Below, piece after piece: positions 1-8,645 of a stretch of DNA of 64,000 nucleotides (position 1 is the first letter of the stretch; the number at the start of each line of letters is the position of its first letter). The stretch lies in assembly GCF_002760655.1 (NCBI RefSeq), contig NZ_PDOC01000021.1:1-64000 (forward strand), in the 5' to 3' direction. A program made the position numbers and the translations under genes. The stretch is from Massilia eurypsychrophila. GTDB taxonomy: Bacteria > Pseudomonadota > Gammaproteobacteria > Burkholderiales > Burkholderiaceae_D. The notes under the pieces are model-generated. The model searched no databases. It worked only from the letters and a program-made list of their open reading frames with translations, and had not been told where the DNA came from.

Positions 1-131
1 GGACATACAAAACCATCGGGCCAACGGCATTTTTCGAGCTCCTTCTCACACTGGGCCTGGGTCCCGTAGCGCTCCATGAACTGCGTCAGGCTCAACCCGG
101 GTTGAAACTGCACTCGATTCATCGCCGCCAT
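1..131 (-). CDS. IS1595-family transposase, N-terminal part (cut by window edge)
   Basis: Read on the minus strand, the first 131 bases encode an N-terminus starting MAAMNRVQFQPGLSLTQFME and running to a WPDGFVC segment at the edge. This is the typical start of IS1595/ISXO2-type transposases, whose N-terminal zinc-ribbon begins with a CPxC-like motif just where the window ends. An AGGAG box lies 5 nt before the chosen ATG at 131; a second in-frame ATG lies at 122. The DDE catalytic part is outside the window, so intactness and the inverted repeats cannot be judged. Confidence 0.8.
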   Translation of the reverse strand, partial: MAAMNRVQFQPGLSLTQFMERYGTQAQCEKELEKCRWPDGFVC

Positions 132-231
132 CTCCGCTCCTCTCATCGCCGCTATGCGCGCTCATAGAAGTTGGACACTCGTCGGTGGGCTATGTTCAAT
201 TAAGATGAAGATCAGCGCTAATCAATATTTA

Positions 232-305
232 AATTGGGGTCAGACCCGATTGATTGATGGCGAAACCCCGGTGTGACCGACGAAGAAACGGGTCTGACCC
301 CAATT
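232..305. repeat. REP-like inverted repeat with GGGGTCAGACCC arms
   Basis: A perfect 17-bp inverted repeat: AATTGGGGTCAGACCCG at 232-248 and its reverse complement at 289-305, separated by 40 nt. It sits between the transposase remnant and the stop codon of the DUF418 gene. The same GGTCTGACC/GGTCAGACC core recurs at 31470-31492. I infer a dispersed palindromic element of the REP/BIME kind; it could also work as a transcription stop for the minus-strand gene. No adjacent REP-associated (Y1) transposase is visible. Confidence 0.7.
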
Positions 306-332
306 GTTATGCGAATTGTTATGGCGGCGAAT

Positions 333-2033
333 TTAGGCGGTCGGCTGCGCGCGGGCCGCCGCCGGCGCGCTGTCGTTGCGCATCGCCGGGATCGTCATGT
401 AGGTGATCGCGCGCCACAGCCACTCCGCCGGACCGTAGCGAAAGCGCGCCAGCCACCAGTGGCTGAAGAGAACTTGCAGCGCGCACAGTGCCAGCGCAAA
501 CAGCAGTTGTATCGCGCGTCCCATGCCCCAGTTGCCCAGGCCGTAGCCGAAAAAGAACATCGACATCACCACCGACTGCAGCAGGTAGTTGGTCAGCGCC
601 ATGCGGCCGAACGGCCCGAGCACCTTGACGTTGGAAAACGCCGAGCCGCTGTGCAGCATCAGCACGATCATCGCCACGTAGCCCAGGCAGGCCGGCAGGT
701 TGCCCAGCATCTGCAGGCCAAGCGCGAACATGTAGCCATCTTGATCGTTGCCCGGCACACTGCCGGTACTGATGAGGGCGCTAGCCAGGCCCAGCGCGAT
801 GCCGGCCGGCAGGCCGACGTAGGCGAGCTTGCGAAACAGAGGCAAGTTGGCCGCCGTGTTGGCCATGATGCCCGAACGGATGAACCAGGTGCCGATCAGG
901 AACATGGCGACCAGGATGATGGCGAAGCTGCCTTGCAGCGGCGCGTTTTCACTAAAGTGCTTCAGGCGCAACACGGTCACGTCGGCATAACTGCCGGTGC
1001 TCATGACCTTGTTTTCGTTGACGATTGCGGCCGCGTCTTCCTTCAGCTTCCTGGCCTTGAGCGCTTCCGCTTCCGCCTTTTTCTGTTGCTTCGCCAGATC
1101 CGGCTTGGCGTCGGCTTTCTTCGGGTCTGCGCTGGCAACGACGCCGGCCGGGGCGGCGCCCAGCGCCACGGCCGCGGGCGGGGTCAGGTAGGCGGCCAGG
1201 CCGCCGATCGTCATCATCGTAAATATCAGCAGGTACATCGCAACGCCGGCGCGCAACGGGCGCTTTTCGAGCGGGTCGCGGTATTTCTGCGCCAAGAACG
1301 ACAGCAGCAGGAACAGCACGCTGGCCGCGGTGACCGGGCCGCGCGCTTCCATCGGCACCCCTTGAATGACCCACACGGCAACGGCGGCGATGGCGCCGAT
1401 GGCGCCGATTACCAGAAAGATCAGCGACATTACCGACAGCCCGAACGGGCGCCGCTCGCTGCGCAGGTATAGCGCCATCAGGCCGCACAGCGCCAGCGAG
1501 CCGGCGGCGCCGCCGGCAGCGGGCCCGAAGCCGGGCAGGAGCGCCAGCCCGATCAGCGCGACGGTGGCCGCGACGATCCATTTCGCCTTGCCGTACAACA
1601 CCACCAGCAGGAATACCGCGGCCAACGAGTAGCTGAACAGGATGTCGCCGGCGAACAGGAAGATGTAGTGCAGGATGCCGAACATCGCCAGCGCGGCGAT
1701 CCGCCGCAGATACGGCTTGAAGAAACCGCGGCCGGCGCTTTCGGCGCGCGTCAGCATGACGGCGAAGCCCATGCCGAACAGCATCGAGAAAATGGTCCAG
1801 AATTTACCAGTGACAAAGTAGGCGACAAAGAACGACGCCAGCCAGTCTAGCCCGGTCAGCCCGGCCGGCATGCCCTGGCCGACGGTGCCGGTGGCGCGGT
1901 TGAAAAACTCCACATTCATCAGGCAGATGCCGATCAGCGCGAAGCCGCGCACCACGTCGAGTGCTTCGATGCGCTGGTTGGTCGGCACCGGCGCCAGTTC
2001 CACGGCCTGCGGCAAGTCTGTAAGGGTGTGCAT
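333..2033 (-). CDS. DUF418 domain-containing multi-pass membrane protein
   Basis: The N-terminus carries RIEALDVVRGFALIGICLMN, the hallmark of the YeiB/DUF418 group. The C-terminal third carries the DUF418 signatures GRMALTNYLLQS and GPAEWLWR. Many hydrophobic helices predict an inner-membrane protein of 566 aa. The family's biochemical role is not established. Unusually for the family, residues of about 301-337 form a lysine/alanine/glutamate-rich hydrophilic segment between membrane helices, probably a helical soluble loop. ATG 2033 was chosen because the conserved N-terminus begins shortly after it. The gene is divergent from the acylase gene at 2225 and ends next to the palindromic repeat. 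Confidence 0.85.
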   Translation of the reverse strand: MHTLTDLPQAVELAPVPTNQRIEALDVVRGFALIGICLMNVEFFNRATGTVGQGMPAGLTGLDWLASFFVAYFVTGKFWTIFSMLFGMGFAVMLTRAESAGRGFFKPYLRRIAALAMFGILHYIFLFAGDILFSYSLAAVFLLVVLYGKAKWIVAATVALIGLALLPGFGPAAGGAAGSLALCGLMALYLRSERRPFGLSVMSLIFLVIGAIGAIAAVAVWVIQGVPMEARGPVTAASVLFLLLSFLAQKYRDPLEKRPLRAGVAMYLLIFTMMTIGGLAAYLTPPAAVALGAAPAGVVASADPKKADAKPDLAKQQKKAEAEALKARKLKEDAAAIVNENKVMSTGSYADVTVLRLKHFSENAPLQGSFAIILVAMFLIGTWFIRSGIMANTAANLPLFRKLAYVGLPAGIALGLASALISTGSVPGNDQDGYMFALGLQMLGNLPACLGYVAMIVLMLHSGSAFSNVKVLGPFGRMALTNYLLQSVVMSMFFFGYGLGNWGMGRAIQLLFALALCALQVLFSHWWLARFRYGPAEWLWRAITYMTIPAMRNDSAPAAARAQPTA

Positions 2034-2224
2034 GGTTGTTTTTGTTCCCGTCAGCCAAGGGTTAATGTCTTGCCATCATAGATCGGGTGACTACAAAATG
2101 CCCCCGAAATATGACGAACTGCGGAAAATGTGGCACCGGCGAAGGAATCCCGGTATTGATGTTGCCAGCAAAACATTCAATGTCCTCTATACTTTCCGTT
2201 CCTCAGAACTGATCGAGAATATTG

Positions 2225-4621
2225 ATGAAGAGTCCGCGCCACCTGTTGCCTTCCGTTGTTTTATGCCTTGCCGCCGGCGCCGCCACTGCCGCCGTACCGA
2301 GCCAGGTCATCAAGGTTGCCGGGCTGGAGCAGGGGGCCGAGATCCTGGTCGACCGCTGGGGCGTGCCGCATATCTATGCGCAAAGCCAGGACGATGCCTT
2401 CTTCGCGCAGGGCTTCAATGCCGCCCGCGACCGCCTGTTCCAGATCGACCTGTGGCGCCGCCGCGGCCTTGGCGAACTGGCCTCGGTGCTGGGCCCGGCC
2501 TACCTCGAGCAGGACAAGGCGAGCCGGCTGTTCCTGTACCGCGGCGACATGCAGAAAGAGTGGCAGTCGTACGGCCAGGGCGCACAGCGTATCACCGAAC
2601 GCTTTGTTGCCGGCATCAACGCCTATGTCGACTACGTCGCCCGCACGCCGGCCGCGCTGCCGTTCGAATTTCGCCGGCTAGCCTACTCGCCGGCCAGGTG
2701 GAAGGCCGAGGACGTGGTGCGCATCCGCAGCCATGGCCTGACGCGCAACCTGACCCTCGAAGTGGCGCGCGCCGCCGTTGCCTGCAATGCCAGCCTGGAA
2801 GCGGACCAGGTGCGCAGCACCTTGCAGCCGGCGTGGAAAACCCAGCTGCCGGCCGGGCTCGACCCATGCCTGCCGGCCGGCCTGCTCGATACGTTCAAGC
2901 TGGCGACCGAAAACGTCTGGTTCGGCAAGAACCAGAAGGTCGCCGCGCTCGACTTGCCGGAGCAGGTGGCCGGCGCCGACCTCGACCTGCAGCGTATGGA
3001 AGGGAGCAACAACTGGGTCGTGGCGCCGTCGAAATCGGCGACCGGCCGGCCGATCATGGCGAACGATCCGCACCGCGCCTATTCGGCGCCGTCGCTGCGC
3101 TACATCGCGCACCTGAACGCGCCTGGCATGAACGTCATCGGCGCGGGCGAGCCGGCGCTGCCGGGCGTGTCGATCGGCCACAACGGCACGATCGCTTTCG
3201 GCTTGACCATATTCAGCATCGACCAGGAAGACCTGTACGTGTACGAGCTCAACCCAGCGAACCGCATGCAGTACAAGTACCGCGGGCAGTGGGAGAACGT
3301 CAAGGTGTTGAAGGAAACCATTGCAGTCAAAGGCGCCGCGCCGGTTACCACCGACATGTTGTTCACGCGCCACGGTCCGCTGATTTTCACCGAAGCGGCC
3401 AAGCAGCGCGCCTTTGCGGTGCGCTCCGGCTGGCTGGAGGCGGGCATGGCGCCTTACTTCGGCAGCATCGATTACATGTTGGCGAAGAACTTCGGCGAGT
3501 TCAAGAAGGCTATGCTCAATTGGGGCGCGCCGACCGAAAACCAGGTCTACGCCGACACCGCCGGCAATATCGGCTGGGTGCCTGGCGGCCTGACGCCGAT
3601 CCGTCCTAACTGGGACGGGCTGCTGCCGGTGCCGGGCGACGGCCGCTACGAGTGGGACGGCTTTCTGCCGGGCGACAAGCTGCCGTTCAGCCTGAATCCG
3701 AAGAAGGGCTGGTTTGCGTCGGCCAACGAAATGAACCTACCGGACGGTTTTCCGTATGCCAAGCACAAACTCGGCTTCGAGTGGCCCAACAATGCGCGCC
3801 AGGTGCGCATCAGCGAAGTGCTCGGCCGCAAGGGAAAGGTGTCGATCGAGGATTCGATGCGCCTGCAAAACGACGTGCTGTCGGTGCCGGCGCGGCGCAT
3901 GGTGGCGCTGCTGGCGCCGCTGCGCTCGGCCGAGCCGAAAACGCGCGCGGCGCTAAGCCTGCTGCGCGGCTGGGACGCGGTCGAAACGCGCGAGTCGCCG
4001 CAGGCGGCGCTGTTCGAAGTGTGGTGGTCGCGCCACCTGAACAAGGCCTACCTTGCCGCCGTGCTCGATGCGAAGTCGGCCGCCGCGGTCGGCAGCGCCG
4101 ACGCCACCGGCATGATGGCCGCGCTGGAACGGCCGGCGGCCACGTTCGGCCGCGATGCCAGGGCGCGGCGCGACCAGGTCTTGCTGACCAGCCTGGCCGC
4201 CGCGTTCGCCGAGCTGGAGCTGGCCGGCGGCCCGGACCCGAAAGCGTGGCACTGGGGCAAACTGCATTACAGCTATTTTGCCCATCCGATGAGCATCCTC
4301 GGCGACGAATCGCTGCGCGGCAAGCTCAACGTCGGGCCGTTCCAGGCGCAGGGCGGGGCGCACACGGTCAACCAGTCCGGCTACCGGCCGAGCGACTTCC
4401 TCAAGCTCAACGGTCCGTCGTTCCGCGTCGTGGTCGATGTCGGCAACTGGGACAACTCGCGCGCGATCAACACGCCGGGCCAGTCGGGCGACCCGGACAG
4501 TCCGCACTATCGCGACCTGGCCGCGGCGTGGGGCAAGGGCGAGTATTTCCCGCTGCTGTATTCGCGCAAGCTGATCGAGGCCGTCACCGAGAGCACCATC
4601 GTGCTGCAGCCGGCCAGGTGA
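2225..4621 (+). CDS. penicillin acylase family protein (secreted Ntn-hydrolase)
   Basis: An N-terminal signal peptide (about residues 1-23, ending ATAA) predicts export. The order signal, alpha chain, spacer, beta chain fits penicillin/AHL acylases. The expected beta-chain start is the GSNNW motif with nucleophile Ser261, preceded by the spacer and followed by the HNGTIAFG and GNIGWVPGG regions seen in this family. The length of 798 aa is normal. Such enzymes self-cleave and hydrolyse amide bonds of beta-lactams or acyl-homoserine lactones; the substrate here cannot be read from sequence. A TTG codon directly precedes the chosen ATG. A strong terminator follows at 4632, so it is probably monocistronic. 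Confidence 0.9.
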   Translation: MKSPRHLLPSVVLCLAAGAATAAVPSQVIKVAGLEQGAEILVDRWGVPHIYAQSQDDAFFAQGFNAARDRLFQIDLWRRRGLGELASVLGPAYLEQDKASRLFLYRGDMQKEWQSYGQGAQRITERFVAGINAYVDYVARTPAALPFEFRRLAYSPARWKAEDVVRIRSHGLTRNLTLEVARAAVACNASLEADQVRSTLQPAWKTQLPAGLDPCLPAGLLDTFKLATENVWFGKNQKVAALDLPEQVAGADLDLQRMEGSNNWVVAPSKSATGRPIMANDPHRAYSAPSLRYIAHLNAPGMNVIGAGEPALPGVSIGHNGTIAFGLTIFSIDQEDLYVYELNPANRMQYKYRGQWENVKVLKETIAVKGAAPVTTDMLFTRHGPLIFTEAAKQRAFAVRSGWLEAGMAPYFGSIDYMLAKNFGEFKKAMLNWGAPTENQVYADTAGNIGWVPGGLTPIRPNWDGLLPVPGDGRYEWDGFLPGDKLPFSLNPKKGWFASANEMNLPDGFPYAKHKLGFEWPNNARQVRISEVLGRKGKVSIEDSMRLQNDVLSVPARRMVALLAPLRSAEPKTRAALSLLRGWDAVETRESPQAALFEVWWSRHLNKAYLAAVLDAKSAAAVGSADATGMMAALERPAATFGRDARARRDQVLLTSLAAAFAELELAGGPDPKAWHWGKLHYSYFAHPMSILGDESLRGKLNVGPFQAQGGAHTVNQSGYRPSDFLKLNGPSFRVVVDVGNWDNSRAINTPGQSGDPDSPHYRDLAAAWGKGEYFPLLYSRKLIEAVTESTIVLQPAR

Positions 4622-4631
4622 GCCAGATGGC

Positions 4632-4667
4632 AAAAGAGCCGCGCACGGTGAAGTGGGCGGCTCTTTT
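4632..4667. terminator. bidirectional intrinsic terminator between acylase gene and rpmG
   Basis: AAAAGAGCCGC at 4632-4642 pairs with GCGGCTCTTTT at 4657-4667 around a 14-nt loop. The A and T tracts on both flanks let it stop transcription from the acylase gene (plus) and from rpmB-rpmG (minus). Confidence 0.9.
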
Positions 4668-4690
4668 GGTACTGAAAGTGGGATCGCGGA

Positions 4691-4858
4691 TTACTTGATC
4701 TTTGTTTCTTTGTACATGACGTGCTTACGTGCCTTGGGATCGAACTTCATGATCTCCATTTTTGCAGGCATCGTGCGCTTGTTCTTGTCGGTGGTGTAGA
4801 AGTGACCCGTGCCTGCAGTCGATTCCAGCTTGATTTTGTCGCGGCCAGTTTTTGCCAT
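4691..4858 (-). CDS. rpmG: 50S ribosomal protein L33
   Basis: The 55-aa product starts [20 protein letters not shown] and continues with YTTDKNKR and KMEIMKFDP, which is the bacterial L33 pattern of the cysteine-free type. It belongs to the large ribosomal subunit near the E site. It is second in the two-gene rpmB-rpmG operon, 13 nt after rpmB, with the shared terminator at 4632-4667. The cysteine-free (C-minus) form does not bind zinc. Confidence 0.97.
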   Translation of the reverse strand: MAKTGRDKIKLESTAGTGHFYTTDKNKRTMPAKMEIMKFDPKARKHVMYKETKIK

Positions 4859-4871
4859 GATAGCTCCCTAA

Positions 4872-5108
4872 TTAAACTTTAACGCCACGGGCACGCATGT
4901 CGACCAGGACGGCATCGATGCCGACTTTGTCGATTACGCGCAGACCGGCGTTGGACAAGCGCAGGGAGACCCAGCGGTTTTCCGATTCCACGAAAATACG
5001 ACGGTTCTGCAGGTTAGGCAGAAAACGACGCTTCGTTTTGTTGTTAGCGTGGGAGACGTTGTTGCCAACCATCGGACCCTTGCCAGTTACTTGGCAAACA
5101 CGTGCCAT
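4872..5108 (-). CDS. rpmB: 50S ribosomal protein L28
   Basis: The 78-aa product begins [20 protein letters not shown] and contains [12 protein letters not shown], typical of bacterial L28, a large-subunit protein. The true start is the ATG at 5108, preceded by a strong AAGGAG box; a longer upstream reading (to 5183) runs through the promoter and is not used. It leads the rpmB-rpmG operon and has a clear sigma-70 promoter just upstream at 5150-5179. Confidence 0.97.
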   Translation of the reverse strand: MARVCQVTGKGPMVGNNVSHANNKTKRRFLPNLQNRRIFVESENRWVSLRLSNAGLRVIDKVGIDAVLVDMRARGVKV

Positions 5109-5149
5109 AGCGCACTCCTTAGTAAACTTCCGCAATCGGGAAAAACGAG

Positions 5150-5179
5150 AGTATAGCGTGAAAAGCATCGCGGAATCAA
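5150..5179 (-). promoter_or_regulatory. sigma-70 promoter of rpmB-rpmG
   Basis: On the minus strand, TTGATT (5179-5174) and TATACT (5155-5150) are separated by 18 nt. They lie about 42 nt upstream of the rpmB start codon. Confidence 0.75.
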
Positions 5180-5251
5180 TCACTTGCGGAAAACAATTGT
5201 GTCTTTCGACTTGTCGATAAATTTAACAATTGTCGTTGAGGGTGCAAACCC

Positions 5252-5926
5252 TTATAGCTGGCCGTGTTCCGCGAAGGAATGCACGTGTGGGCCGGCTACA
5301 ACAAAGTGGTCGAGAATACGCACATCAACCAGCGCCAGCGCCTGCACCAGCGCGCGCGTGAGCACCAAGTCCGACTCGCTCGGCTCGGGCGTGCCGGACG
5401 GGTGGTTGTGCGCCAGCATGACGCCGGCGGCATTGTGCCGCAGGGCCGCCTTGACCACTTCGCGCGGATAGACGCTGGTGTGGGTGAGGGTGCCGCGGAA
5501 CATTTCCTCGCTGACGATCAGGCGGTTTTTGACGTCCAGGAACAACACCACGAACGATTCGTGGGCACGCTGGCTGAGCGTCATGCGCAGGTACAGCTTG
5601 ACCGCCTCGGGCGAACCGAGCGTCTGGCCGCACTGCATCTGTTCGCCGATGGCGCGCCGCGCCAGCTCCATCACCGCCTGCAGCTGGGCGTACTTGGCCG
5701 GCCCCAGGCCGTTAATCTGCGAGAACTCGGCCAGGCTGGCGCCGAACAAGGCATTGAGCGAGCCGAAGTGAGCGATCATGTTTTCGGCCAGCTTGACGGC
5801 GTTGACGCCCTTGACGCCGACGCGCAGGAACACGGCCAGCAGTTCGGCGCTCGACAGCGCGCGCGGGCCGCCGGCGATCAGCCGTTCGCGCGGGCGGTCC
5901 TGTTCCGGCCAGTTGTTAATCCCCAT
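5252..5926 (-). CDS. radC: RadC family JAB/MPN-domain protein
   Basis: The 224-aa product has an N-terminal helix-hairpin-helix region (GPRALSSAELLAVFLRVG, then INGLGPAKYAQL) and a C-terminal MPN/JAMM domain with AHNHPSG followed by SESD, the metal-binding motif. Length matches E. coli RadC (222 aa). Despite its name its role in DNA repair is doubtful; the family is nuclease- or deubiquitinase-like by fold only. The start at 5926 (MGINNWPEQDRPRERL) matches the family N-terminus; the frame stays open far upstream, but that stretch does not look like RadC. It is divergent from fkpB. Confidence 0.93.
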   Translation of the reverse strand: MGINNWPEQDRPRERLIAGGPRALSSAELLAVFLRVGVKGVNAVKLAENMIAHFGSLNALFGASLAEFSQINGLGPAKYAQLQAVMELARRAIGEQMQCGQTLGSPEAVKLYLRMTLSQRAHESFVVLFLDVKNRLIVSEEMFRGTLTHTSVYPREVVKAALRHNAAGVMLAHNHPSGTPEPSESDLVLTRALVQALALVDVRILDHFVVAGPHVHSFAEHGQL

Positions 5927-6073
5927 ATAGTTAGCGTCCTTCGCGTCTGGGGCCTGACCCGATGGGGGGCGGGCTCCGGTTTTGACGTGGGCCGAACAGC
6001 CGCCAGATCGCGCAACGGCCCGGTTTTGCTGCTGGTGGCTTACAATATCGCTTTGCACGCCAGAACCATCACC

Positions 6074-6529
6074 ATGACCCAAGCGTCTCCGGCCGTCGTC
6101 ACCGACTCGGCCTACCTCACCTTGCATTATCGGCTCGCCACGGCGGACGGTACTGATATCGTCACTACCTTCGCCGGGAACCCCGCCACCTTGATGCTGG
6201 GGCAGAATCAGCTCGCGCCTTTCCTCGAGCAGCGCCTGCTCGGCATGGCCGAAGGCAGCCACCAGACGTTCCATCTGGCCGCGGCCGAAGGGTTCGGCGA
6301 GCGCAATGCCGACATGATCCAGTCGGTATCGCGCGCCACGCTCGACGAAAACTCGGCGCCGGGCGCGAACTACCAGGTCGGCGACCTGGTCGACTTCGCC
6401 GCGCCCGGCGGCGGCCGCTTCGCCGGCGTGCTGCGCGAACTGGGCGCCACGACCTGCCTCTTCGACTTCAACCATCCGCTGGCCGGCAAGCCGCTGATGT
6501 TTGAAGTGAAGCTCATTTCAGTGTTGTAA
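6074..6529 (+). CDS. fkpB: FKBP-type peptidyl-prolyl cis-trans isomerase (SlpA/FkpB type)
   Basis: A protein of 151 aa with the SlpA layout: a split FKBP domain ([18 protein letters not shown]...; F/L-rich core) with an inserted IF/chaperone flap containing the [15 protein letters not shown] region. It catalyses proline isomerisation in the cytoplasm and assists folding. It lies 13 nt before ispH, the same pair found in E. coli downstream of ileS-lspA. Here ileS-lspA is 27 kb away on the other strand, so only the fkpB-ispH half of that cluster is kept. ATG 6074 matches the domain start; the upstream in-frame stretch overlaps radC antisense and is rejected. Confidence 0.9.
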   Translation: MTQASPAVVTDSAYLTLHYRLATADGTDIVTTFAGNPATLMLGQNQLAPFLEQRLLGMAEGSHQTFHLAAAEGFGERNADMIQSVSRATLDENSAPGANYQVGDLVDFAAPGGGRFAGVLRELGATTCLFDFNHPLAGKPLMFEVKLISVL

Positions 6530-6542
6530 GGACGGGATTCCC

Positions 6543-7490
6543 ATGGACAGCGAAATTCTCCTAGCCCAGCCGCGCGGTTTTTGCGCCGGCGTCGACCGCG
6601 CCATCGAAATCGTCGAGCGCGCGCTGCTGCAGTTCGGTGCGCCAATCTATGTGCGCCACGAAATCGTCCACAACGCCTACGTCGTCGCCGACCTGCGCAA
6701 CAAGGGCGCCATCTTCATCGAGGATCTCGATGATGTCCCGGCCGGCAATACGCTGGTGTTTTCGGCGCACGGCGTATCAAAAGCGGTGCGCGCAGAAGCG
6801 ACCGCCCGCGGCCTGACCATTTTTGATGCCACCTGTCCGCTGGTGACCAAGGTGCACGTCGAGGTGTCGAAGATGCGCGCGCTTGGCTGCGAAATCATCA
6901 TGATCGGCCACGACGGCCATCCTGAAGTCGAAGGCACCATGGGGCAGGCCGAGGCCGGCATGCACCTGGTCGAAACCGTCGCCGACGTCGATACCTTGCA
7001 AGTGGCCAACCCCGACAAGGTCGCCTACGTGTCGCAGACCACGCTGTCGGTCGACGACACCGCCGCCGTCATCGCCGCCCTCAAGCGCAAGTTCCCCGCC
7101 ATCATCGAGCCGAAGAAGGGCGACATCTGCTACGCCACCACCAACCGCCAGGAAGCGGTCAAGTTCATGGCGCCGCAGGTGGAACTGGTGATCGTCGTGG
7201 GCAGCCCGAACAGCTCGAACTCGAACCGCCTGCGCGAAGTGGCCGACAAGATGGGCACGCCGGCCTACATGATCGACGACGCCTCGCAGATCGACCCGGA
7301 TTGGCTGGTCGGCAAGCTGCGCATCGGCGTCACCGCCGGCGCCTCGGCGCCCGAAGTGCTGGTACAGGCGGTGATCGACCGGCTCAAGGAACTGGGCGCG
7401 CGCAGCGTGCGGGCGCTCGAAGGTGTCGAGGAGCATGTGACGTTCCCGATGCCGAAAGGGCTGGACGGCATCAAGGCCGTCATCGCCTGA
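6543..7490 (+). CDS. ispH: 4-hydroxy-3-methylbut-2-enyl diphosphate reductase
   Basis: Last enzyme of the MEP isoprenoid pathway: a [4Fe-4S] enzyme that converts HMBPP to IPP and DMAPP. The 315-aa protein shows the conserved cysteines in [13 protein letters not shown], in TCPLVTKVH and in the [11 protein letters not shown] region, and the substrate-binding SSNSNRL motif near residue 225. Length is normal. It is preceded by fkpB with 13 nt between them, probably a two-gene operon. Reading stops before the liv leader, where an 8-bp inverted repeat lies at 7533-7557. Confidence 0.97.
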   Translation: MDSEILLAQPRGFCAGVDRAIEIVERALLQFGAPIYVRHEIVHNAYVVADLRNKGAIFIEDLDDVPAGNTLVFSAHGVSKAVRAEATARGLTIFDATCPLVTKVHVEVSKMRALGCEIIMIGHDGHPEVEGTMGQAEAGMHLVETVADVDTLQVANPDKVAYVSQTTLSVDDTAAVIAALKRKFPAIIEPKKGDICYATTNRQEAVKFMAPQVELVIVVGSPNSSNSNRLREVADKMGTPAYMIDDASQIDPDWLVGKLRIGVTAGASAPEVLVQAVIDRLKELGARSVRALEGVEEHVTFPMPKGLDGIKAVIA

Positions 7491-7532
7491 AGCAAGTTGA
7501 CCGCAGGAAAAACTAAATGTGTCCGGTTGTTA

Positions 7533-7557
7533 TTTTCCGATATTAGTTTTCGGAAAA
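7533..7557. promoter_or_regulatory. inverted repeat between ispH and liv operon
   Basis: TTTTCCGA at 7533-7540 pairs with TCGGAAAA at 7550-7557 around a 9-nt AT-rich spacer. It lies 43 nt after ispH and at the upstream end of the liv leader. It may be a regulator-binding site for livHMGF or a weak terminator for ispH; sequence alone does not decide. Confidence 0.4.
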
Positions 7558-7631
7558 CATCGCTATCATGGCGACGCTCGGATTGCGCGGAGCGTGCGTG
7601 ATCGGTGTCAATACGCGGCGTAAGGCCAGAG

Positions 7632-7666
7632 CGGCACTGCGGGGAGATCCTCCGGGTGCCGTTTTT
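7632..7666 (+). terminator. terminator-like hairpin in the liv leader (possible attenuator)
   Basis: CGGCAC (7632-7637) pairs with GTGCCG (7656-7661), with further inner pairing of CGGGG with CCTCCG (one G-U), and is followed directly by five T. It ends 32 nt before the livH start codon, inside the 208-nt ispH-livH gap. As an intrinsic terminator ahead of the first gene it would either attenuate the operon or end a short leader RNA. No leader peptide rich in Leu, Ile or Val was found. Confidence 0.6.
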
Positions 7667-7698
7667 GTTAGAACGAAGAGAAAGAGACAACCGAAAAC

Positions 7699-8628
7699 AT
7701 GGATACCTTTATCCAACAGATTATCAACGGTCTGGTGCTGGGCAGCATGTACGCCCTGATCGCGCTAGGCTATACGATGGTGTACGGCGTGCTGAACCTG
7801 ATCAACTTCGCCCACGGCGACGTGCTGATGATCGGCGCCATGGTCGGCCTGACGGTGCTCAAACTGCTGGAAGTGTTCGCGCCCGGCTTGCCCGGCTATA
7901 TCGACCTGTTCATCGCGATTGCCTGTGCCGTTCCCGCCTGTATGCTGGTCAACATCATCATCGAACGGGTCGCCTACCGCCGGCTGCGCAACGCGCCGCG
8001 CCTGGCGCCCCTGATCACCGCGATCGGCGTGTCGATCCTGCTGCAGACGTTTGCCATGATGATCTGGGGCCGCAGCCCGCTGCCGTTTCCCCAGTTGCTG
8101 TCGTCCGAGCCGATCATGATCGGCGGCGCCGTCATTTCACAAACCCAGCTGCTGCTGCTGGTGCTCGCCGCGCTGGCCATGCTCGGCCTGGTGTTCCTCG
8201 TTGAAAAAACCAAGATGGGCCGCGCCATGCGCGCCGTCGCCGAAAACCCGCGCGTGGCCGGCCTGATGGGCGTCGACGCGAACATGGTGATCGTCGCCAC
8301 CTTCGCCATCGGCGCCGCGCTGGCCGCTGTCGCCGGCGTGATGTGGGGCGCCAACTATGCCTCGATCGCCTTTGCGATGGGCACCTTGCCTGGCCTGAAG
8401 GCGTTCTGCGCCGCGGTGCTGGGCGGCATCGGCAACATCTACGGCGCGATGATCGGCGGCATTTTACTCGGCATCATCGAGAGCCTCGGCGCCGGCTACA
8501 TCGGCGACCTGACGGGCGGCTTCCTTGGCAGCCACTACCAGGATATCTTCGCCTTCGTGGTCCTCATCATCGTGCTCACGATCCGGCCGTCCGGCATCAT
8601 GGGCGAACGCGTCGCCGACCGCGCCTGA
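7699..8628 (+). CDS. livH: branched-chain amino acid ABC transporter permease LivH
   Basis: A 309-aa inner-membrane permease of the LivH family. The N-terminus QQIINGLVLGSMYALIALGY followed by MVYGVLNLINFAHGD is diagnostic, and the EAA-like loop lies around GLMGVDANMV. It forms the membrane channel with LivM, driven by LivG and LivF. First gene of livHMGF; 17 nt separate it from livM. The substrate-binding protein LivJ/LivK is not in the operon, which is common. The leader upstream holds a terminator-like hairpin, so expression may be controlled by early termination. Confidence 0.95.
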   Translation: MDTFIQQIINGLVLGSMYALIALGYTMVYGVLNLINFAHGDVLMIGAMVGLTVLKLLEVFAPGLPGYIDLFIAIACAVPACMLVNIIIERVAYRRLRNAPRLAPLITAIGVSILLQTFAMMIWGRSPLPFPQLLSSEPIMIGGAVISQTQLLLLVLAALAMLGLVFLVEKTKMGRAMRAVAENPRVAGLMGVDANMVIVATFAIGAALAAVAGVMWGANYASIAFAMGTLPGLKAFCAAVLGGIGNIYGAMIGGILLGIIESLGAGYIGDLTGGFLGSHYQDIFAFVVLIIVLTIRPSGIMGERVADRA

Positions 8629-8645
8629 CCCGCTAAAGGAACATC

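Noticed and set aside
1-131. A complete insertion sequence at the left edge
   Set aside because: Only the first ~44 codons are visible, and no terminal inverted repeat or target duplication could be identified.
5949-5963. GGGGCCTGACCCGAT near the radC start as a further copy of the palindrome family
   Set aside because: It lacks the second arm and differs in the core, so it may be chance.
7568-7759. A possible leader peptide in the liv leader (63 codons)
   Set aside because: It runs through the terminator and into livH, has no clear ribosome-binding site and no run of Leu, Ile or Val.
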